Shown: positions 37,253 through 46,144, counted from the stretch's first letter. The stretch is 64,000 nt of DNA from Proteus alimentorum (GCF_002607735.1 NZ_NBVR01000018.1:372001-436000), one strand, 5' to 3'. Program-made: numbers and translations. Notes: generated by a model not told the origin, from the sequence alone.

Positions 37253-38275
37253 CTATAGCGTAGTTATTTTGAGTAAGTTTATTCTTCTAGCTACATAAGC
37301 TAAGACTAATTTTCTATGTTCTTCAGGCATATGGCTTTCATTATATGTATCAATAATGAGTTGGTGACTATTTATAATATTATGTATTAATTTGTGAGCT
37401 AGTTTAAGGCTAATGCCAATATTTTCAGCCAGTAGAATGAAATCGAGTCCAATATACTCACCATATTTTGAATTTAGACCCGGAGATATGCCTACGTTGT
37501 TTTCTTCTAATGCAAGTAATGGGAGTGCAAGATATTCTGTAAATGCAGATGGATAAGGAACAACACTGACAAAATCATAGATAGGAGCTAGCGATGGAGG
37601 TGCGTCATTAGGTAAAATGATACCCATATTTCTTAAGTGATAATCATTATTTCCTAAAACATAGGCGAAAACTATACGTTGAAAAATGTCTCGTTTACTT
37701 TTAAGACTACTATCTATATTGGTAATTAAATATTTTGCAGCCGTTTCATAGCTAACGTTTTTTTTACCATCAACAAATCCATATTTATCATTTATTTCCA
37801 TTGCTCCATCTAATTGCTCTTGATGTAATCGAACTGCATCAGAACCAATACGATCATATCGCTTAATAACAAAAGCAAATTCTTCTGGTTTTCCGTCTTC
37901 TTGTTTAAAACGAAAAAGACCAAAAGGTGGAATACTAAATTTTAGCCGTTGCATTACCATCATGGTTGCATGTTCATTTTCAGCGAGATAAGGATATTCT
38001 TCAGGTGAAGGCTTGAGAATATAAATACCGTTATTATTAACGACTTGTAGAATGTTATCTTTTACATATAGTGAGAGTTTTGGCTGATAACCTGAAATGC
38101 TCATCCCTTTTTGTCGTTCAGGTAATTCTTGAATGAATTGACTACGTGTAAAGGGTAAATTTAGGATCATATCTTTATTGTTAAAAAGAGATTTTATTCC
38201 GAGCAGAGAATAGCCTGAATCTAATTCTGATCCTTGTAATTTGCTTAGATTAATTAAACAGTGCTGTAAATTCAT
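37253..38275 (-). CDS. hipT: HipT-type serine/threonine kinase toxin
   Basis: A 340-aa HipA-like kinase that lacks the N-terminal subdomain 1, which is a separate gene here. The gatekeeper loop carries S59-I-S61 in GMSISGYQPKLSL, the same SIS arrangement as HipT of E. coli O127 (Ser57/Ser59, autophosphorylated). The kinase signatures are FVIKRYDR (ATP-binding Lys), NNDYHLRNMG (catalytic Asp) and PIYDFVSV (metal Asp). HipT of O127 phosphorylates tryptophanyl-tRNA synthetase; the target here is inferred by analogy. It overlaps hipS by 4 nt (ATGA). Confidence 0.85.
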   Translation of the reverse strand: MNLQHCLINLSKLQGSELDSGYSLLGIKSLFNNKDMILNLPFTRSQFIQELPERQKGMSISGYQPKLSLYVKDNILQVVNNNGIYILKPSPEEYPYLAENEHATMMVMQRLKFSIPPFGLFRFKQEDGKPEEFAFVIKRYDRIGSDAVRLHQEQLDGAMEINDKYGFVDGKKNVSYETAAKYLITNIDSSLKSKRDIFQRIVFAYVLGNNDYHLRNMGIILPNDAPPSLAPIYDFVSVVPYPSAFTEYLALPLLALEENNVGISPGLNSKYGEYIGLDFILLAENIGISLKLAHKLIHNIINSHQLIIDTYNESHMPEEHRKLVLAYVARRINLLKITTL

Positions 38276-38583
38276 AAAGTTATCTCTTTAAGTACAACAG
38301 CCCCTAGTAAGTCATTACCATTTTTCATTAATAAACCAAACAAATCTTTATCATCAATTTTCTGAATTTCAGAATAACGTTTACGTAACCATCCTTCAGG
38401 AGCGAGTCCTTTAAAAAAAGGATGTAATTCTTCACTCCAATAATGCTCTGTTCTAACAGGCATACTTAAAGATATTGCTCTGCCCTTGTAGTTATTATAA
38501 TAGTGAAAAATAAACCCATTTTCTTCTTCACTTAAAATACCCGCAGGCTGATCATAAAGCCAAACTTCTATTTTTCGAGGCAT
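38272..38583 (-). CDS. hipS: HipS-type antitoxin (stand-alone HipA N-subdomain 1)
   Basis: A 103-aa protein matching only the first subdomain of HipA: VWLYDQPAGILSEEENGFIFHY, AISLSMPVR and FKGLAPEGWLRKRY. In ordinary hipBA loci this is fused to the kinase. In HipBST the separate HipS neutralises the HipT toxin, unlike classical systems where HipB does. The frame overlaps hipB by 16 nt and hipT by 4 nt, giving tight translational coupling. Confidence 0.85.
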   Translation of the reverse strand: MPRKIEVWLYDQPAGILSEEENGFIFHYYNNYKGRAISLSMPVRTEHYWSEELHPFFKGLAPEGWLRKRYSEIQKIDDKDLFGLLMKNGNDLLGAVVLKEITL

Positions 38584-38900
38584 AATTTAAATCCAAGTTC
38601 TTTCAATAAAGAATGAAGATTAATCGTTTTTGCCATTAATGGCTTGGCAACTATTCGTTTAAAAGTGGCTATAGATACATCAATTTGCATCGCCATCTCT
38701 TCATAGGTAATGCTTTGTTTTTTTAGCTCTAACGTGATGATTTTTTTAAGCTCAGATTCTTCTAGTACAAATAGATTAAGTGATTTTTCAGAATTGTGTA
38801 TCGTATTGAAATAACGGTTATTATTTAATTTTGATAGCAAACTTTTTTTTTCTTCATTGGTTAAACCATCAACTATCTTCAAAATTTCATTAAGGCTCAT
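38568..38900 (-). CDS. hipB: HipB-type DNA-binding component
   Basis: A 110-aa protein with a C-terminal HTH (about 58-105: ITYEEMAMQIDVSIATFKRIV) and an N-terminal extension of about 50 residues (LKIVDGLTNEEKKSLLSKL) not found in simple HipB proteins. It is the first gene of the operon, with AGGAAAAAG as ribosome binding site. It should bind the palindromes upstream and autoregulate the operon. Confidence 0.82.
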   Translation of the reverse strand: MSLNEILKIVDGLTNEEKKSLLSKLNNNRYFNTIHNSEKSLNLFVLEESELKKIITLELKKQSITYEEMAMQIDVSIATFKRIVAKPLMAKTINLHSLLKELGFKLCLEK

Positions 38901-38939
38901 TTTTGATGCTTTTTCCTGTTTTTTGGGATAAGACAGTAG

Positions 38940-38969
38940 ATTTTATCTAAAAAATTAACAAAGTATCAA
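38940..38969 (-). promoter_or_regulatory. Probable promoter of the hipBST operon
   Basis: On the minus strand TTGATA (38964-38969) and TAAAAT (38940-38945) are separated by 18 bp, about 40 nt upstream of the hipB ATG. The -35 box lies inside the first palindromic operator, so a bound repressor would exclude RNA polymerase. Confidence 0.55.
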
Positions 38970-39120
38970 ATATGATACTATGATGTATGTTTTGAAATTA
39001 TAATAGTCAGATTGATTAAAAATAACACAAAGGTATCAAACATGACACTTTTGTATGTGTTTTAAAATCATTGTGGCAACAATGGGGTGAAATTTTATTA
39101 AAAGATATCAAAAGTGATAC
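38963..39120. repeat. Three operator-like palindromes upstream of hipBST
   Basis: Three copies of the motif GTATCA-N4-TGATAC: a perfect one at 38963-38978 (GTATCAAATATGATAC), one with a single mismatch at 39033-39048 (GTATCAAACATGACAC), and one at 39105-39120 (ATATCAAAAGTGATAC). Spacing is 70 and 72 bp. They resemble HipB operators in form, although the core differs from the E. coli TATCC-N8-GGATA. They fill most of the gap between hipB and the hemL terminator. Confidence 0.75.
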
Positions 39121-39153
39121 TTTTATCGATATTGGATAGAAGAAGCAGAAATA

Positions 39154-39185
39154 AAAAGCCAGTCACTTTGAACTGACTGGCTTTT
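39154..39185. terminator. Terminator after hemL
   Basis: A perfect 12-bp inverted repeat (AAAAGCCAGTCA / TGACTGGCTTTT) with an 8-nt loop, usable in both directions, just beyond the hemL stop codon. Confidence 0.8.
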
Positions 39186-39202
39186 ATAACGGGATATTTA
39201 AA

Positions 39203-40489
39203 CTAGCCTTTCATTTTATCAAAAGCATACTCCGCCGCATCAATAGTGCGTTGAATATCTTCTTTGGTATGCGCAATAGACATAAAGCCTGCTTCAAATG
39301 CAGAAGGCGCAAGGTAGACGCGTTTTTCTAGCATTAAATGGAAGAATTGCTTAAAGCGCTCAACATCGCAGTTCATCACATCTTGATAGCAAGTGACTTC
39401 TTTTGCATCCGTAAAGAACAGACCAAACATACCACCAACATGGTTGATAACCATTGGAATGCCCGCTTGTTGTGCTTTTTCAAGTAAACCATCAGCTAGC
39501 ATTGTTGTTAGCTCATCTAATGTTTGATGAACGCCCGGTTGTGAGACTTCATGTAAACAGGCTAAACCTGCAGCCATTGCAATAGGGTTGCCTGATAAAG
39601 TGCCTGCTTGATAAACAGGGCCAATTGGTGCCAGTTTAGACATCACTTCCATATGACCACCAAATGCACCAACAGGCATACCGCCACCGATGATTTTACC
39701 TAAGCACGTTAAGTCAGGATCAACATCGTAATAAGCTTGTGCGCCGCCTAGTGCCACGCGAAAACCTGTCATCACTTCATCAATAATGAGTAAAGCACCA
39801 AACTCATCACATAATGCACGTAAACCCGGTAAGAAGTCTGCTTTTGGTGGTACGCAGTTCATATTGCCCGCAACAGGTTCAACAATGATACAAGCGACTT
39901 CATCTGGATAATTTTCAAAGGCTTGACGTACAGAGTTTAAATCGTTGTAAGTGCAAGTTAAGGTGTGTTTGACAAAATCAGCTGGTACGCCCGGTGAATT
40001 TGGCTGTCCCATTGTTAATGCACCAGAACCTGCTTTTACTAATAGGCAGTCAGCGTGACCGTGATAACAACCTTCAAATTTAATGATTTTATCACGACCC
40101 GTATAGCCACGAGCAAGGCGGATCGCGCTCATCGTGGCTTCTGTACCTGAGTTCACCATACGAACCATATCCATTGAAGGTACAAGTTCAGTGACGAGAT
40201 TTGCCATTTCAACTTCAGCGGCGGTTGGTGCGCCAAAACTTAACCCTTTTTGTACGGCATCAGTCACCGCATCACGAATAGCAGGGTGATTGTGACCTAA
40301 AACCATAGGTCCCCATGAGCCAACATAGTCAAGGTAAGCACGTCCATCGGCATCATAAATATACGCACCATTAGCACGTTCAATAAAAAGAGGGGTTCCA
40401 CCTACACCGTTAAATGCTCTAACAGGTGAGTTGACACCGCCGGGGATCACTTGTTGTGCGAGATTATAAAGCGTTTCAGACTTGCTCAT
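39203..40489 (-). CDS. hemL: Glutamate-1-semialdehyde 2,1-aminomutase
   Basis: PLP enzyme that makes 5-aminolevulinate for heme. The 428-aa protein has [16 protein letters not shown] at the N-terminus, the PLP lysine in [15 protein letters not shown], and [10 protein letters not shown]. Length matches the family (426). It starts with a typical GGAG-type site. It is divergent from erpA, as in E. coli, where clcA lies between; clcA is absent here. Confidence 0.97.
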   Translation of the reverse strand: MSKSETLYNLAQQVIPGGVNSPVRAFNGVGGTPLFIERANGAYIYDADGRAYLDYVGSWGPMVLGHNHPAIRDAVTDAVQKGLSFGAPTAAEVEMANLVTELVPSMDMVRMVNSGTEATMSAIRLARGYTGRDKIIKFEGCYHGHADCLLVKAGSGALTMGQPNSPGVPADFVKHTLTCTYNDLNSVRQAFENYPDEVACIIVEPVAGNMNCVPPKADFLPGLRALCDEFGALLIIDEVMTGFRVALGGAQAYYDVDPDLTCLGKIIGGGMPVGAFGGHMEVMSKLAPIGPVYQAGTLSGNPIAMAAGLACLHEVSQPGVHQTLDELTTMLADGLLEKAQQAGIPMVINHVGGMFGLFFTDAKEVTCYQDVMNCDVERFKQFFHLMLEKRVYLAPSAFEAGFMSIAHTKEDIQRTIDAAEYAFDKMKG

Positions 40490-40764
40490 GTCAGACTCCT
40501 AATGATGGGTGAGCGTAAGATTAAGGCGTATTCTAAAGCACCGCGCAGATGAAGCCAAATACACGGCAACAAGATTTTGATTTATCACTGTTATTGTGAG
40601 TACGTGATTTATCGTAAAAAGTGATAGGTAGCAAAAAGTGTATTTTGTCCACAACAAACTTGAAGGTTATGAGCAGGTATTAGATAATCATCACATTATA
40701 TCAGCAAGAAAGATAAATTTTTGCTGGCTGTTTTTTTGCTGGAATACCCAGTCTGGAGTGAACA

Positions 40765-41109
40765 ATGAGTGATGATATGGCTCTGCCGTTACAATTTACT
40801 GACGCGGCTGCAAATAAAGTAAAAGATCTGATTGCAGATGAAGAAAATCCAAATCTGCGTTTACGTGTTTATATCACGGGTGGCGGTTGTAGCGGATTCC
40901 AGTATGGTTTTACCTTTGATGATGCCATGAACGAAGGCGATATGACCATAGAAAAACAAGGTGTTGCTTTAGTGGTTGATCCAATGAGCTTGCAGTATTT
41001 AGTGGGCGGTTGTGTGGATTATACCGAAGGATTGGAGGGTTCGCGTTTTATTGTGACCAATCCTAATGCTAAGAGTACCTGTGGTTGCGGCTCCTCTTTT
41101 AGTATTTAA
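40765..41109 (+). CDS. erpA: Iron-sulfur cluster insertion protein ErpA
   Basis: A-type carrier of 114 aa that passes Fe-S clusters to targets such as the isoprenoid enzymes IspG/H. The three cluster Cys are in [11 protein letters not shown] and the C-terminal STCGCGSSF. Length and sequence are as in E. coli. Single gene, divergent from hemL. Confidence 0.97.
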   Translation: MSDDMALPLQFTDAAANKVKDLIADEENPNLRLRVYITGGGCSGFQYGFTFDDAMNEGDMTIEKQGVALVVDPMSLQYLVGGCVDYTEGLEGSRFIVTNPNAKSTCGCGSSFSI

Positions 41110-41117
41110 TCTGGAAG

Positions 41118-41237
41118 GTTGTGGCTGCGTCAAAGTTATCCTTTGTTAGACAGTGTGCTCACAAGACTCACATACTTATGTATGCTCGTTTGTTGCGCAC
41201 TGTCTGTCGCGGATAACTTCTTGCTCGCTCACAACTT
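41118..41237. repeat. Large imperfect palindromic element (ERIC-like in form)
   Basis: About 120 bp that fold on themselves. The outer arms are GTTGTGGCTGCGTCAAAG and its counterpart ending GCTCACAAC, then AGTTATCC / GGATAACTT, then AGACAGTG / CACTGTCT, and an inner CATAC-TTAT-GTATG hairpin. It directly follows erpA and contains no gene. Its form, a long degenerate palindrome in an intergenic gap, is that of a mobile non-coding repeat, but its sequence is not the ERIC consensus I know. Other copies outside this window are expected but cannot be checked here. Confidence 0.65.
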
Positions 41238-41307
41238 TTGCCTATCAATTAAAATCCTCTTCTTTTTTTTATTCTTTCTGAACTTATTTCATAAAATCAC
41301 TCTGTGA

Positions 41308-41915
41308 GTGATATTTTTGTTTTTATTAATGAATTTTGCTTGTAATTATTTTAAGTCTAGCCAAATTTGTTACGACAAAATAATAGAAAATATTCAATCA
41401 GGTAAAATGGCAAACTCGCTTCCTATGTATACACGCCCTCAAAAATTAGGTGTATTAGCGATTGAAATGTTAGCCAGTGAAAAAAGGAAATCATTGACTG
41501 GAAAAGTGCGGGTATTCCGATTGACCCTTTCTATCAACATTTTTGTCAATAAGCCCTCTATTGTGAGAATGATGAAATTTTAATCACATGATTGATGGAA
41601 TTATGTGATAAACATATTCAGTGGTCAGCATTATTTCGAAATAATGAAAATGAGCAAAGTGCAACAGGCTATGAAGTTGATATGGAAATATTGATTGCTT
41701 GGTCTTTTGAATATCAAGCAGTGAAAAATTTTCGTGCTCGCCATGGCTTAAGTACTCCCATAATCGAGCATCCATTATTAAAAACACCCATGGCTATCGA
41801 TCATTGTCCTGATATGGTGGGTTGGTTAGAGAATATGCCGGATATTTATCATCAAATTACAGATGATTTAATTAAAATAAATCCAGAATTAAAAATTATT
41901 TATAACTTATTTTAG
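41308..41915 (+). pseudogene. Broken gene of unknown family (frameshift and two stops)
   Basis: Two open pieces join into one protein if a missing base is restored in the A-run 41480-41485. The first piece ends LGVLAIEMLASEK; the second, in another frame, continues KEIIDWKSAGIPIDPFYQHFCQ, then TAA (41550-41552), ALYCENDEILIT, TGA (41589-41591) and then MELCDKHIQWSALFRN..., a 107-aa open tail ending at 41915. The protein was soluble and acidic, with a Trp-rich tail. I do not recognise the family; its place beside PAAR remnants suggests an accessory (effector/immunity) origin. The original start is unclear. Confidence 0.55.
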
Positions 41916-42019
41916 TTATTTTTTATTTTTATTTTGAAATGATGAAAATTTAAAATTAATAATATAATAAATATCATTTTTTTATTTTTATGTTATTTTA
42001 ATATATTTAATTACTGTTA

Positions 42020-43045
42020 ATGATCTTTATGAATAAAAAATATAACATAATATTATTATTACTCTTGCTAATAATGAGCCCAATAAGCTACACGTATAAT
42101 AATGATTTTATCATTCAAACATCCGTAGATATGAAGTATGCATTTTGTGATGTGAAAACGAATGGAGTCAGTGGGGCTAACAATCGTTCTAGTGTATCAC
42201 GGGGAGGGATCGGATTCGGTAGTACCAGTACAAACTCTATGATCTTAATGGAAAATGGAGTAAATACAATTACGATTGAGCTTGCTTCCCTTAATTGGTT
42301 CTCTCAAACTGACGTACCAAAAGAAGAACGTAATATTTTTCACCCGAATGCACGTTGTGAAATTGTTGTAAATAAGATGGACGATCAAGGAAATATTATT
42401 CCTTTAACTCAATTAACGGTGAAAATTAATAAAGATGGACAACCTGAAGCTTATGAAAATAACAAAATAGACTCTTCAGTTGAAAAGAAAACTATCTTAG
42501 CCAGTAATACTGAAAAAATAGAATCTGATAAAATTCTTCAACGTGTCAATGAAAAAGAATATCCAAAGGATATGACAGTATTCCAATTTAATAAAAAAAT
42601 AAATATAAGTGATCTTCCTAAATGGCCTTGGATAGAGGCAGATAAATATGAAGATACTCCTCAACAGCGGGAATTATTACAAGCTGCATATTTAGAGCTT
42701 TGGACTGCATTTGAGCAACAAGATGTTAGTAAAATAAAGCAATTATTGACTCCTTCACTAGATGTCTGGGCTGCTTCAACCGGAGGAAATACCGATGAGC
42801 AATTTACTTCAAGAGGGATTAGTGAAAGTTTTTCTAAACAGAATTTTCAAATGATCCCGATTAATTGGAATAACTTTCAGCCATTAATTATGAATAATGG
42901 GAAAATGGTTAAACTTGTTTATAAAGAAGATTTTGATTTCTCACCAGTATCTTATCGGTTTACAACTGAGAGAGGAACTAGCAGGGTTGCTTATCATTCC
43001 CCAATATTTTCTTTTGTAAATGGCAAATTTATTCCTGTTATATAA
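42020..43045 (+). CDS. Secreted or periplasmic protein of unknown function
   Basis: A 341-aa protein with a Sec signal peptide (from the Met at 42029: MNKKYNIILLLLLLIMSP, cut near YTY), so a periplasmic location is likely. The middle (near 150-190) is a Lys/Glu/Asn-rich linker. The C-terminal third (LELWTAFEQQDVSKIKQLLTP...) looks like a small NTF2-like or DUF domain. It is followed 8 nt later by a PAAR gene, now broken. A periplasmic immunity protein or effector partner of a type VI secretion PAAR unit is a reasonable inference, not shown. Base composition is more AT-rich than neighbouring core genes. Confidence 0.7.
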   Translation: MIFMNKKYNIILLLLLLIMSPISYTYNNDFIIQTSVDMKYAFCDVKTNGVSGANNRSSVSRGGIGFGSTSTNSMILMENGVNTITIELASLNWFSQTDVPKEERNIFHPNARCEIVVNKMDDQGNIIPLTQLTVKINKDGQPEAYENNKIDSSVEKKTILASNTEKIESDKILQRVNEKEYPKDMTVFQFNKKINISDLPKWPWIEADKYEDTPQQRELLQAAYLELWTAFEQQDVSKIKQLLTPSLDVWAASTGGNTDEQFTSRGISESFSKQNFQMIPINWNNFQPLIMNNGKMVKLVYKEDFDFSPVSYRFTTERGTSRVAYHSPIFSFVNGKFIPVI

Positions 43046-43053
43046 GGTAATTT

Positions 43054-43324
43054 ATGTCTGCAGTTATTGTTGTCGGTGATTTAGAAACAGCTCATGGAAA
43101 TTATGGCTCGACGAGAGTCTTAATGGGGTCATCAACGATTTTTTTTGAAGGAAGAACTGTTGCGAGAAAAGGTAATCTTTTAAAACTATCACTATGACCA
43201 TAGAAGAATTATTACTGGTGGTTCTGATAGTCTCTTTGTCGATGGTAAACCTGCCGCAAGAGTTGGAGATAATATAAATTGCGGAGGTATTCTTATTGGT
43301 GCAACATTAGTTAATATTGGTTAA
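43054..43324 (+). pseudogene. PAAR-domain protein, frameshifted
   Basis: Starts at an ATG with AAGG 7 nt upstream: MSAVIVVGDLETAHG, then VLMGSSTIFFEGRTVARKGN, and stops at TGA 43195-43197 (47 aa). From about 43187 another frame continues the same domain: YHYDHRRIITGGSDSLF, VDGKPAARVGD, CGGILIGATLVNIG and TAA at 43322. One surplus A in the run 43182-43185 explains the shift. Intact PAAR proteins cap the VgrG spike of type VI secretion systems and carry effectors. The -1 slippery site TTTAAAA is present but would lead to the wrong frame, so this is decay rather than programmed shifting. Confidence 0.75.
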
Positions 43325-43548
43325 TATGCACTGTTGATTAAAAAAGAGCTAGACAATTTTTTATTATCTGATGTATTTAGAAGCCCTCTTGTTAAGAGGG
43401 AATATAAGGTGAATTGGATAAAAACATCTCTCATTCAATCATAAATATATAAATTAAAACTTAAAAATATGCGTAATATAATTCAACATCGAAGATTTTT
43501 ATTAAGAATATTTTATTTAATACCTTTATTAACGGAAATAGAAATATA

Positions 43549-43884
43549 ATGGATATTAACGATGGGTCAATCTTATTGGAATTGATATCTAAACTAGGTG
43601 ATCTTGAATGGAAAAAATATCAAAATAGATATCCATATATATTGATAAATAATAAACTGGAAATAATAGAACGCTCATCTTATCCTCCTTTTACAAGCTT
43701 TAGATTTAAAAATGAAAAGGCAAAAATTATAGAAATGTTAACTCAAGCTATAAGCAGTTATCAAGGGGATATCGATTGGGTTTTAATTTCAACAAAAAGA
43801 GAATATGGTAAAGGTATAAACTACTGCGTTTTAACTAAGTATGTACAAGATAAAAAAGAGGAAATAAAAAAACAAATAAAATAA
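43549..43884 (+). CDS. Hypothetical protein, 111 aa
   Basis: Small soluble protein, not recognised. It begins MDINDGSILLELISKLGDLEWKKY, has a Tyr/Pro-rich central part and ends in a Lys/Glu tail (DKKEEIKKQIK). It has a weak ribosome binding site. Its stop overlaps the start of a 41-codon frame (TAATG). The size, AT-rich codon use and position behind a PAAR remnant fit an orphan immunity protein, but nothing in the sequence proves it. Confidence 0.55.
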   Translation: MDINDGSILLELISKLGDLEWKKYQNRYPYILINNKLEIIERSSYPPFTSFRFKNEKAKIIEMLTQAISSYQGDIDWVLISTKREYGKGINYCVLTKYVQDKKEEIKKQIK

Positions 43885-44009
43885 TGTATTCTGTGGATTC
43901 ATATATAGCCCAAAATATCCCTCAATTTGGTCCAGTTGCTTATAATGATTTAGTCGGTCTCACTAAACATATTGAGCATTTTTTTAGAAATAATAATTAT
44001 TATTTATAA
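43884..44009 (+). CDS. Very small coupled reading frame, 41 aa
   Basis: Starts with the ATG of TAATG, so it could be translated by re-initiation after the upstream gene. The peptide (start MYSVDSYIAQNIPQFGPVAYND, split here as MYSVDSYIAQ and NIPQFGPVAYND) has no signal peptide and ends in a Phe/Asn/Tyr-rich tail. It may instead be a fragment of a decayed gene. Not recognised. Confidence 0.3.
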   Translation: MYSVDSYIAQNIPQFGPVAYNDLVGLTKHIEHFFRNNNYYL

Positions 44010-44080
44010 TCTGAAAGTATAAAATGTATTGTTGTGTTTTTATTGTAAAGTGAACGGTTAATTTAATTAAAAGTGATGAA

Positions 44081-44479
44081 ATGAAAAATGTTAAAATAAG
44101 TTATTATTACATTCGTATTTTTTGGTCTCCATTAGGCGATGATTGTAATACTGGTAAATATTATTTGAATTTAAATTTAAATAATAAAGAAAGTATTTAC
44201 TCTATTGTTAAGGATGTACTTATTCCTGAGTTTGATTTTTTTTCATATAAAATGAAATTAAGAGTGAAGGAAAGCTTGAAATATGCGATTACTTACTATT
44301 CAGATAAGAAATTAGTAGATGCTTATGATAAGTCACCAACATTTATTAAATTACCAGATAATATGAATGTGCGTGAATTTTATATTTTTGTGTGGAAATC
44401 TATGTATGGAGAAGAAAGCTATCAAGCATTAGAAAAAGATTTTTATATGGAAATTCCTCTTGAGGAAATTTATGTTTAA
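44081..44479 (+). CDS. Hypothetical protein, 132 aa
   Basis: Not recognised. Tyr-, Lys- and Asn-rich soluble protein without signal peptide (MKNVKISYYYIRIFWSP, later LPDNMNVREFYIFVWKSMYGEESYQALEKDF). It is very AT-rich, with codon use unlike core genes. It sits in the unknown cluster between two PAAR remnants; an immunity role is only a guess. The start ATG at 44081 is preceded by a weak AAAAGTGATGAA context. Confidence 0.55.
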   Translation: MKNVKISYYYIRIFWSPLGDDCNTGKYYLNLNLNNKESIYSIVKDVLIPEFDFFSYKMKLRVKESLKYAITYYSDKKLVDAYDKSPTFIKLPDNMNVREFYIFVWKSMYGEESYQALEKDFYMEIPLEEIYV

Positions 44480-44612
44480 TTTTTTAAAATACGATATTTT
44501 AATTTAACATTTTGTATTAACACATTTTTTATCAGCGATGCTGAACCATAATGTTTTTTTGTGATTTACATAGTGGATTTAAAAACGTTTATAAAAGGAA
44601 GAGGTAAATATA

Positions 44613-45074
44613 ATGGAAAACTATAAGGTTTTACCTATTAAAGATATAAATAAAGAAATATTCTCTATGTTAGGAATGGATATAACCGCTTTTGAATTTA
44701 TCGATTATGCAAAAAAAAATACATTTAATATTAATAAAATTATAAGTCATTGGGAGGAACTTGATGATCTGTCAATTTTAAAAGAACTTGCCCTGCCGGA
44801 GAGGGAAAATAAATCTATTTTTATTTTAACTGATGATTTGTATTATAAGAAAAAGGTATTAAAAATAAATGAGGTTTATATTGGCAAGTATGTTAGTGAC
44901 TATTTTAATGAGAATGGGGTTTGTTTTTTTAATGGGAATGTTGTTTTTATTTTAAAAGATAAAAATAAAGTAATCCAATTTAATGATGATGGATATATTA
45001 TTCATTATGAAACACCATTAATATTGATAGAAAAAGGGATGAGTAAATATTTAAAAAATAAATGCATTGAATAA
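44613..45074 (+). CDS. Hypothetical protein, 153 aa
   Basis: Not recognised. It begins with a good ribosome binding site (GGAAGAGG). The N-terminal half is helical and acidic (LGMDITAFEFIDYAKKN, HWEELDDLSILKELALPE); the second half is beta-rich (FILTDDLYYKKKVLKINEVYIG, GVCFFNGNVVFILKDK). No membrane segment. AT-rich and probably acquired together with the preceding unknown genes. Confidence 0.6.
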   Translation: MENYKVLPIKDINKEIFSMLGMDITAFEFIDYAKKNTFNINKIISHWEELDDLSILKELALPERENKSIFILTDDLYYKKKVLKINEVYIGKYVSDYFNENGVCFFNGNVVFILKDKNKVIQFNDDGYIIHYETPLILIEKGMSKYLKNKCIE

Positions 45075-45089
45075 AGAAAAATATAATAA

Positions 45090-45230
45090 AATTTAATATT
45101 TTCATCTTGTCAGCAAAAAGAAAAAATTGTTGAAGGCGATGCGATGATGAAAATAAACAATATTTCTGTCGCGCTGGAAGGATATAAAATGCAATGCGGG
45201 TGTTTAAAGCGAGAGATTAGTAGCTATTAA
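45090..45230 (+). pseudogene. C-terminal remnant of a second PAAR-type protein
   Basis: Open stretch without a start, reading QQKEKIVEGDAMMKIN, then NISVALEGYKMQCGC and a short tail to TAA at 45228. The pattern EGD.MM.ING..VAL.GHKT.CGC is the C-terminal half of many PAAR proteins. Its GC content is visibly higher than that of the unknown genes on its left. It lies 15 nt from the 3' end of the convergent btuF. It marks a former type VI secretion accessory unit. Confidence 0.6.
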
Positions 45231-45245
45231 GTAATTAATAATTTG

Positions 45246-46073
45246 CTAATTATTTGTTTTTATTGCCTCACAAATTTGCTGTACGGCATTAATAATACGT
45301 GGTGTAGGGCGACTAAAACTGTCTTCATCAATAGCAATAACCGGAACAGTAAGTTGGGGTTGCCAAAATGTTTGTACAGTAGGTATTTGATCTGCTTTAC
45401 CACTGAATATAATCAAATCAGGTTGTTTTGTAAGTACTTGCTCACGGCTTATTTGAGGCCATGTTACTGGGCTGTTAGCAAAGATATTCTCCCCACCACA
45501 AAGCGCTGTAATATGGCTCTGTAATGTGCGAGCTGATGTCGTAAATAAAGGTTGCATCCCAAACTGAATAAACACCTTTTTTTTAGGGTGATTCGATATA
45601 TTTGATACATATTTTTGCTGTAACGCTTGATATTGCTGGCGCAATTGTTGGGCATTTTTTAATGCTATATCAGGATGATGGCTGTAATTGGAAAGAGTAA
45701 CCAGATCGTCTGCGATTTCTTCAATATTTTGTGGATCAGAATAAATAATAGAAATACCCAAAGCTTTTAATTGATCTAATGAACGTTGTGGATTACCGCC
45801 TTGCCATGCAATCACTAAATCAGGTTTTAATAATAGAATGCGCTCTATATTAATCCCTTGCCAATTAGCGACTTGCTCAATATTTTTGGCATCATCAGGA
45901 TAATCAGAGTAAGCACTAACTCCGACAATATTATCACCCATACCTGCGGCATAAGCCATTTCAGTGGCTGACGGCGATAACGTAATAACACGATCAGCAG
46001 GCGTGATAGCAATAGCAAAATTGAACCAAAATAATGAACAGAGTAATAACCCAAGATTGATAAATAAACGCAT
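45246..46073 (-). CDS. btuF: Vitamin B12 periplasmic binding protein
   Basis: Binds cobalamin in the periplasm and delivers it to BtuCD. A signal peptide ends near residue 22 (FAIA). The fold follows the class III binding-protein pattern: [27 protein letters not shown], then the single long helix linker and [16 protein letters not shown]. Length 275 aa is near E. coli (266). It is downstream of mtnN, as in E. coli. Confidence 0.93.
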   Translation of the reverse strand: MRLFINLGLLLCSLFWFNFAIAITPADRVITLSPSATEMAYAAGMGDNIVGVSAYSDYPDDAKNIEQVANWQGINIERILLLKPDLVIAWQGGNPQRSLDQLKALGISIIYSDPQNIEEIADDLVTLSNYSHHPDIALKNAQQLRQQYQALQQKYVSNISNHPKKKVFIQFGMQPLFTTSARTLQSHITALCGGENIFANSPVTWPQISREQVLTKQPDLIIFSGKADQIPTVQTFWQPQLTVPVIAIDEDSFSRPTPRIINAVQQICEAIKTNN

Positions 46074-46086
46074 TACTTTTCCAATA

Positions 46087-46144
46087 GTAAAAAATACCCA
46101 CCTATTTTTTATCTTAGAATAAGCAAAAAATAAAGGTGGGGTAT
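46087..46144 (-). terminator. Long hairpin terminator between mtnN and btuF
   Basis: Arms of about 17 bp (ATACCCACCTATTTTTT against its near-complement ending GGTGGGGTAT) with a 14-nt loop. On the minus strand it is followed by TATTTTTTACT. It would end mtnN transcripts about 35 nt after the stop, so btuF may depend on readthrough or a promoter within the hairpin region. Confidence 0.6.

Noticed and set aside
43175-43200. Slippery heptamer TTTAAAA in the PAAR gene as a programmed -1 frameshift site
   Set aside because: A -1 shift leads into a frame without PAAR sequence that stops soon; the domain continues only in the +1 frame, so a simple indel in the A-run fits better.
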